Below, in pieces: positions 35,101-44,100 of a stretch of DNA of 64,000 bases. Under the pieces are notes generated by a model. The model was not told the DNA's origin. It worked only from the letters and a program-made list of their open reading frames with translations, and did not search any database. Source of the stretch: Plutella xylostella. Lineage: Eukaryota; Arthropoda; Insecta; Lepidoptera; Plutellidae. The stretch covers positions 2,854,501-2,918,500 of the forward strand of contig NC_063999.1 of NCBI RefSeq assembly GCF_932276165.1, given 5' to 3'. Positions within the stretch are counted from its first letter, which is position 1, and the number at the start of each line of letters is the position of its first letter. The position numbers and the translations under genes were made by a program.

Positions 35101-38100
35101 TGTAAGAGCAAGTCCCCGAGCATACAAGTCTCCTCCTTACTGACGGCATTTATACGACCTAAGCGGTGATATAAATGGTTAGCCAATGATTCGCAACGCT
35201 TGATGTGTTTTAACTGCAAATTTGGTTTTGAAAGTGAGCTCTGCAAGTCTTTAATTTTGTTTTTAACTTTTTCTAACTCTGAGGTAACATCTCCCTCAAA
35301 GTAAATAACCTCGTCCGAAGGCATCCGCGCAGCTAATTCTGTTAATTGTAATCTTAATTGGTCCGCAGTGGCCTCAGGTTTGACACCTCGGACTGTGGCC
35401 TCGTATGTCAATTCATCTTTTAATAAAAGGTTGAAACATATCGGACGTTCCCCCATGATGTTACAACAATATGGATCTAATCCCTAAGGTAGCACACGTT
35501 CAAATCAATTTGTGACCCCAGGCTGTATCAACGTTCAATGTAAAGGTCGAACAATAAACACCAATATAAAAATAAATGCTTTCCCATTAAAGTGTGTTTC
35601 AGTAAGTCTAAGTACAATATTAAACTTAAGTAAAGTTAAGTTATAATTGACAGTTAAATGGTTATGTAAAACACGCAACGTTCAATGTAAAAGCAGAACA
35701 ATAGATAACAATATCTTCAAAATAAATGCTTCCTCCTTAAAGTATGTTTCAGTAAGTCCAGGTACAATATTAAACTTAAGTAAAGTTAAGTTATAACTGA
35801 CAGTTAAATGATGTGTAACACAATATATTAACTCATAAAAGGTTGACCTTGTAAAAAATTTGGTTATTTTTATAAAAAATTGATAAAACAAAACTGTAAT
35901 TATTAAAAGTTGAGTGTTTAAGTTAAACAGACAATAACAATGTCTCAGCAAAATTGCTTAAAAACAATCACCAACTGTTCAATATTTAATTGTTCAATAA
36001 TTAACTAAATAAAATTCCAGCAGAAGGTTTTCCTTTGAATAACGTTTGGAATAAGAAATTATACAAATTTAACGCAATCTCAACAAAAAATAAGGCATGT
36101 TAAGTCAATAAAATAAAATGTCTGAAATAAGAGGTTAAAAATTTTAACACAATATCCACACAAAAAAATATAGCCTTATTAAGTTAATAAATTAAAAAAA
36201 GGAAACCTTCTGCAGTGATTCTCTGTCAGCAAGTCACGATGACACACGCAAAACACACACAAGAAATTATAATACTAATTAATTTCTAATTACCCCCCCG
36301 GGTGGACTCAGGCCTGTCTAAGCGATAGATTAGACTATAAGCTAACGGATTAAACTCTGCTCGGGCGCCAAATGTAAGCCTATTTTCCACTGTGTAGTGG
36401 GTGGTGAAATTACAATGAGGTGGAAAATAAAAATATCAGAATGTTGTACAATTATTAATATTTATTATATAGAAATTATATAAGAGTGGAGAAACCAAAG
36501 TTCCACCACTGCGTTTCACGCCACAGGGGTAGAAGGATGGTATTAACCACAGAGAAACTCTTATACTACTTAAATGAGACCAGGGATTAAGTCCTTATAA
36601 TTGTCTGGTTGAAGTACACAAGGTATTGCAAGGAAATTATATAAGAGTGGAGAAACCAAGGTTCCACCGCTGCGTTTCACGCCACAGGGGTAGAAGGATG
36701 GTATTAACCACAGAGGAACTTCTATATTACTTCAATGGGATAGCAGTTTAACGTTAAGGCCCCGTAACCGAAGGACGTTGATAGCCTAGCGCCTACAAAA
36801 GGTTCAAAGTGCAATTTAGATACTACTGCCCGTTCTAACGGGGCTCCCTATGAAGAAAAAATAATAAAATAAAGGTTTTAACCCGCTAGAGTCCACCCGG
36901 GTTCTGCCTTTGCAATCCTACATTCAGCAGCGGCGTTAGAAGGCTGATGCCGCTGAAGATTAATAGAAATCCTAAGGAAATTCCTCAGTATCCGCTCAAC
37001 GAACATACAACGGCCAACCTGGACTGTCGGACGGGGCCAGGACAGGAGCTCCGGACGGCTTGTGGCTCGCTGACGGCTCTGGTCACCAACGACACCTTCT
37101 GGAATCGCGAGAAACAGCCTTGGGTCAAGGATGGGTCGGTAAGGACAGCGAAGGCCTAGCTAACATGTCTCAAGTGACGTGTCTTGAATGGCCCCTGGGT
37201 ATTTCTAACCTAAAACCTACGGTCAATCACTAATCAAACGATTATGGGAAGGTTAGATCTCGTCTCAAAGGCGGTAGCTTTGCTGTTTAAACGTGACACT
37301 TGCAAAATAACCTAATCGACACGTGGAAGGTCATGGCGCTTACCTTGGGGTTGGGTCAGGTGACACGCGTCTGGCAATCGCACGCTTCACCGGGCAGGAT
37401 TGAAATTGCTGTAAAATAAATACGCGGGGTTAGACGTTGCTACGTGTAGAAATAAAGATAAGGCAGATGGCTTTCGAAATCCAAAGTCATCGGAAATCGA
37501 ATAACAACGAAATGCTAGTTTACTCACTCGGCAATTCAGGTTAGGTACACATGGTGTGATGCTGCGTGGGTGTCTGTGGCACGTATCTGGTAACTGCAAA
37601 GAAACAACTTAGTCAGAATCTATCTCGTAGACCAATCAGATAACCTGAACCCACGATCGAAATACTCACCAGGAAATATGAAGCAAGGAACTTGGTACCA
37701 ATACGGCCTGCGCCACGCGGGCGGGAAGAAAAATCTAACCACACATTCACTCGAGACCTTCTGACAGAGAATGGTTTGCCTCCTTGCCAGTTCCGAAAAA
37801 AGCCGTCACCGGGGATGTCAGCTCATCGTCACAAAACTACTCTGTGGCTAGTCAGCACGATCATTGTTCTGAGCGTCATGTCGCCACTGACCACTGTCCG
37901 ATGACGATCTGGCACGAGTTTTCTCAAAGGACCACAGACAACAACCGAAAATCTATCCTGTGTGTCGAATTTGACAGCTGATACTTGACAAGACTAACAA
38001 AGTAAACAAACAAAATGTAAACAATAAACGAAATGTTAAGTTACAAAAATAATGGTGTTACAATATCACCCGCGCTTCATACCTAACGTGACCATTTATT

Positions 38101-41100
38101 TTTTTTGTCAGAGCGGGACACTTGCGGTTGGACAACATTTAATTTTTTTTCACCCTATATTTTTTTAGCTATACGGAAAGTTTATTTATAAAAAATTAGA
38201 GGACCCGTTTTTTTATATAATTATAGTTTTATTTTTGCAGATTATTTTTAACTTTAAAATTAATTTTGTAACCGGAACAGACGTCACATATTTTTTTTAT
38301 TTTTATTTTGGTACTTTGCCTTAGTTACGAAAAAAATTGTAAATGACACTGACAAGTGGCATAAACTTTGTTCATTTATCGTAAACAATGAAATCAGGCC
38401 TAGTTTGACCTGTTCAGATCATTAACACCAACACCCCTGTTACATTATAACAAGGAATTAGTACACATCTGTCAAGAATTCAATAGGTATGGAAATTTTA
38501 TTTTAAACAATGTAACAGGGATGTTAATGATCTAACAGTTTATTGTGAAACTTGCCCTTAGCCAACCAACAAACAAAAACAACACTTCACGATAAAAATG
38601 AAAAAGTCAACGTCAATAAAAAAATAGAGTGAAAAATTTTAGTATTTTTTTAAACCTATAGATAGGTTTTGATCATCAAAACAAAATACATTGCATCTGA
38701 TTCATGAAGTCATCAGCACTTTTTTACTATTTTATGAATTTCTCGAAAATAATACATAGGTAATTAAAACATATGTTATTGTGGCCTTTAGAGTTAAATC
38801 TCGAATTGGTTTTCGATTTATAGCAGCTTGAGTTTTTTGAAATGTTGTCCAAAACTGATTGGTATCGGCCGCATCCCGCGCACGTCTAGGTAGGAATAGC
38901 TAGATTAGCTAGCTACACTCGAAACCAAATAGTGCGATTGCCGCGCTCCTGGAAGATCCATTCCACTCTCTCTTCTGTACGCCGCGCCGTCATCGTCATC
39001 GTCACTACGCGTTGCGAGACTTGCAACTCGAGTGCAAAATGTAGGTAATTTAAATTCTCGTTTGGTCAAAGCGGGACATTTTTGCCCTCGCTGGGGACAG
39101 CGGGACGGACAGCTTGAAAGCGGGACTGTCCCGCCCAAAGCGGGACGTATGGTCACCTTATTCATACCGGCACCTACTCCTTTTGTGATTTCTGCGCATT
39201 CATCCTGTGTCATGAGATCTTCGTATAAATACAATCTTATTGTTTCCAGTGACGAAGCAGCCTGCCCCCAATACTCGGGTCTCTACGCGTACTACATAGA
39301 CACAGACACGTGGGAGCTGTTGCTAGACGAGCAGGACTCGCGGGGGTCGCTGCGGCCGCGCGTGGGCCACTCCATGCTGTTCCATCCGGTGAGGGTTCCA
39401 TACTGTCCTCAGTACTGGGGTCTGTACAAGTAGTACATAGACACAGACACGTGGGAGCTGTTGCTAGACGAGCAGGACTCGCGGGGGTCGCTGCGGCCGC
39501 GCGTGGGCCACTCCATGCTGTTCCATCCGGTGAGGGTTCCATACTGTCCTCAGTACTGGGGTCTGTACAAGTAGTACATAGACACAGACACGTGGGAGCT
39601 GTTGCTAGACGAGCAGGACTCGCGGGGGTCGCTGCGGCCGCGCGTGGGCCACTCCATGCTGTTCCATCCGGTGAGGGTTCCATACTGTCCTCAGTACTGG
39701 GGTCTGTACAAGTAGTACATAGACACAGACACGTGGGAGCTGTTGCTAATTTATAGTTGTATGTAAAGTCTTTGTTTGATGACGACTTTGTTGAGAGAAA
39801 AGAATAAATGGTAATGTCTAATGTCTGCTCTTATCTAGTCTGAGTTTGTTACAATTTACATCTGCCCGGGACGAAAAGGAAACTTCTGTACAATCCCACC
39901 CGTTTGCCATCACTTTAACCCGCCAGTGCTCGCGTCAAATTTTGTAACACAAACAGTCGCATGTGGGTCTTTTAGACCCGAAAGTAAATTGCTCTATTTT
40001 CTCGAAACAAAAGAAAATTTAGATATTATTGTACATTAAACGTAAGGTTAGTAATAAAACCATAATAATATCAACATTATTTATGAATTTATGCATAAAA
40101 ATATATGTTTTGACAGTCTCAAAAGTAGTATGCTTCATGTTCTTATTTATCTACATAAGAACATAAATTACAGCTTATTTTTATTAATTATATATTTATC
40201 AATAAAAAAACCTTATTTTTATATAAACGAATAACCATTCTTCTAATTAACAAAAAATAAATTAACTTTTTATATAAAAAAATATTTAACAATCAGCCTA
40301 CAAAGTTAACATAAATTCACATATAAAATTACTTCTTCGTTGTATTGATTAAGTATATAATTAGGTATTTTCTTCGGTATTTTCACATATTCGGATTACA
40401 ATTAATGCATAAAAATGCAGTGTGATCTCTACAACGATCGTCTAAACGGTTACGTGACATTTCCGAAAAGAAAAAATAATAAATTAAAAAAAATATCAAA
40501 AAAATAATACTGACACAAACCGTCGCTCTTGGGTCGAAAAGACCCATACTCACTTTGAATGTCCGTCCTGTCCAAGTGCCGCGGGCAATCTGGCCGGGGC
40601 GGGGAGTGCGGCTAGCCTATATGGTAACTTAAAGGTACTAAGCACGCCAGTTAGTTATATCGATTATTTTAGAAGTTATCGAGGTATAAATAGAGTGCTG
40701 GGTCTTTTCGACCCACGCGCGACTATCCGCGGGTTAACCGTAACTACTCCACAGATACAAAGGCGTCTCTACATCTTCGCGGGACAACGGAACAAGGAAC
40801 ATCTGGTCGAGCTGTGGTGGTACGACGTCAACACAGGCATGTACAAAATATTAAACCTTTTTTCAGACCTTATCTAAAGCGGGGTTCACACTGACAGTTG
40901 AAAATTCAGAAATAAACTTCAGAAAAGTATTCTTGTCTCTTGGACTTCTACCAGTTTTATGCCCACTGAAATGTTATCGAAAACTTTCTGATTTTTTAAA
41001 TTTTTGTTTGGCATATGATCTAGAACCCCTAAATGTAATTCCCCGGAACTGTATATAAAAACTACGCATCATAATAAAATTATCATTAATGTTCTACAGG

Positions 41101-44100
41101 TCAGACCGGCAAGCTGGGCTCGAGTGAGGCCCCCTGCCCCCCGCCCGCCGCCGGGTTCACGCAGCGAGCCACGCTCGACCCGCACTGCGACGACATGTTC
41201 GTACTCTCTGTGAGTACGTATAGTGCACGCGCATACAGAAACAGTGTCAATATGGCGACAGTGCCGCCCGCCGCCGGGTTCACGCAGCGAGCCACGCTCG
41301 ACCCGCACTGCGACGACATGTTCGTACTCTCTGTGAGTACGTATAGTGCACGCGCATACAGAAACAGTGTCAATATGGCGACAGTGCCGCCCGCCGCCGG
41401 GTTCACGCAGCGAGCCACGCTCGACCCGCACTGCGACGACATGTTCGTACTCTCTGTGAGTACGTATAGTGCACGCGCATACAGAAACAGTGTCAATATG
41501 GCGACAGTGCCGCCCGCCGCCGGGTTCACGCAGCGAGCCACGCTCGACCCGCACTGCGACGACATGTTCGTACTCTCTGTGAGTACGTATAGTGCACACG
41601 CATACAGAAACAGTGTCAATATGGCGACAGTGCCGCCCGCCGCCGGGTTCACGCAGCGAGCCACGCTCGACCCGCACTGCGACGACATGTTCGTACTCTC
41701 TGTGAGTACGTATAGTGCACGCGCATACAGAAACAGTGTCAATATGGCGACAGTGCCGCCCGCCGCCGGGTTCACGCAGCGAGCCACGCTCGACCCGCAC
41801 TGCGACATGTTCGTACTCTCTGTGAGTACGTATAGTGCACACGCATACAGAAACAGTGTCAATATGGCGACAGTGCCGCCCGCCGCCGGGTTCACGCAGC
41901 GAGCCACGCTCGACCCGCACTGCGACGACATGTTCGTACTCTCTGTGAGTACGTATAGTGCACGCGCATACAGAAACAGTGTCAATATGGCGACAGTGCC
42001 GCCCGCCGCCGGGTTCACGCAGCGAGCCACGCTCGACCCGCACTGCGACGACATGTTCGTACTCTCTGTGAGTACGTATAGTGCACGCGCATACAGAAAC
42101 AGTGTCAATATGGCGACAGTGCCGCCCGCCGCCGGGTTCACGCAGCGAGCCACGCTCGACCCGCACTGCGACGACATGTTCGTACTCTCTGTGAGTACGT
42201 ATAGTGCACGCGCATACAGAAACAGTGTCAATATGGCGACAGTGCCGCCCGCCGCCGGGTTCACGCAGCGAGCCACGCTCGACCCGCACTGTGACGACAT
42301 GTTCGTACTCTCTGTGAGTACGTATAATAGCCAGCCAATAATCATCCACGGCTGGACGTAGGCCTCTTCCAAGGAGTGCCACAACACTCGGTCCTTGGCC
42401 TTCCTCATCCAGCCACTACCGGCTATCCGCCTGAGGTCGTTGATCCGGTGGATATTGTACACGCGGATAAAGAATCAGTGTAAATATGATGGCTTTTGAA
42501 TGTTTGATTGTTATTGTAGATTTTGTTCTTTTTCTGTTTCTTAGCGGACTTAGCGTATACAAATAAATTGGCACGTTACTCGACTCTATTATACTCCTAC
42601 TACCTACGTACTCTCAGTTAGGTGTTAGCCGCCAGTTTCATAGTTTATCCTCCCGGGTAAATTGGCTATTCTACAACATTCTACCTACACCAGCCTACTT
42701 GAAACATAAGATAAACGTACGTGATAAACCATACAGCGCGGCTTTTCAAGCCGGATTCTGCACCCTTACAGAGTAACCCACAATTATCGTTTCTATGATG
42801 ATGACCACTAACTAACATTACCTCTCCCCACAGGGCATGAGCAAAGAGAAGGACAAGCGAGTACACAACGCACTATGGGTGTTCTCGCTGCGGCGGCTGA
42901 CGTGGTCGTGCCTGTACCGGAGCGAGCGCGCGCGCGCCCGCGAGCCGCGGCCCCGCTTCGCGCACCAACTGGTGCTGGATGTTAACAGGAAGGTACGAGA
43001 TAGTTCTTATATTTGTCGCTAGGTGGCACTACTAGTAAGAAGGTACGAGCTAGTGTACAGCCGGTTAGATAGATGGCGCCACTTGAGATTTAATTAATGC
43101 ACAACGTTGGTTGCATCAGTTGCGTGCTATAAGGTAGTTAAGTGTGTTGCTACTGTATATTTAGGTCTATGCTCTCGGCGCAGTAATTTGTGCTAGACGT
43201 CAATTAGAAGATACGTGATAGCTAGATAGTTAGATAGATGGCGCCAAAAAGTAACCTAGTATCAAATACATGCAAGATGTATGCAATTTGACTAATAACA
43301 CAGAGACACTACAATCCAGAAGCGTTAGTAAAGTACAAGCGCGTACACAACGCACAATGGGTGTTCTCCCTGCGGCGGCTGACGTGGTCGTGCCTGTACC
43401 GGAGCGAGCGCGCGCGCGCCCGCGAGCCGCGGCCCCGCTTCGCGCACCAACTGGTGCTGGATGTCAACAGGAAGGTACGAGATAGTTCTTATATTTGTCG
43501 CTAGGTGGCACTACTAGTAGTGCTCAGCGTCGCCATGAAGATACTAGCTAGTGCGCGGGTGGTTAGATAGATGACGCCACTGCTTCAAGCACCAACTAGT
43601 GCTCGGCGTCGACAGGAAGGCACGAGCTACTGTGCGGGTTAGATAGATGGCGCCACTGGAAGTGGCAAAGCTTGTTTGCACGCTATAAGGACAAGAAGTT
43701 TTGAAATTGCCACTACGCGTTAGCTTTTAAAAACGAATAATACATGAGTATTGAAGAATAAAATTTATTGAAAATTTACGTTTTTATTTTGTTATTTCAG
43801 GTGCATTATTTGTTTGGAGGAAATCCTGGGAACGAGGGGGCGCCGCGCTTGCGACTGGATGACCTTTGGGCATTAGGTAAGTACGTAAAATATGAATGTG
43901 ACTTAATTTCTAAAAAAAAAATGTCCTAATCATCAATATTATAAAAGCTAAAGTATCTGTGTCTGTCTGTTACTCTTTCACGCCAAAGCTACTAAACGAA
44001 TTTGAATGAAATTTGGTATGCAGATGGTCTAGACCCTGAGAAAGAACATAGGCTACTTTTTTATCCCGAAATTCTCACGGGAAAACTTTTTAAGGCGAAG

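Larger units (their letters stand above)
31293..38062 (-). mobile_element. Gypsy-like LTR element, non-autonomous, young, minus orientation
   Basis: Two 1690-bp LTRs (31293-32982 and 36373-38062) begin TGTAAGCC and end GGTGTTACA on the plus strand, and look identical wherever I compared them. The 4-bp duplication ATAT flanks them (31289-31292 and 38063-38066). The single long gene reads on the minus strand, so the element is reversed: the 5' LTR is 36373-38062. Next to it on the minus strand is a primer-binding site TGGCGCCCGA (about 36361-36370), which matches a tRNA-Lys 3' end. A purine tract (GGTGGGGACGGGGG) precedes the other LTR. There is no reverse transcriptase, RNase H or integrase core. 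It occupies muskelin intron 8. Confidence 0.93.

Noticed and set aside
31867..37981. Small frames of 65-70 codons repeated at 31867/36947, 32307/37387, 32612/37692 and 32704/37784
   Set aside because: They are identical because they lie in the two LTRs; no coding features were seen.
39237..39756. Two 148-codon frames over the exon 9 copies
   Set aside because: They come from an in-frame 141-bp repeat with biased base content; neither matches the muskelin reading frame.
41100..42325. CRISPR-like array
   Set aside because: The units are direct repeats with no variable spacers and contain a eukaryotic exon and splice donor.
41069..42462. Two minus-strand frames of 437 and 453 codons across the exon 11 array
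   Set aside because: They are shadows of a 123-bp repeat that happens to lack stops in several frames; the plus frame is the one with conserved kelch residues.
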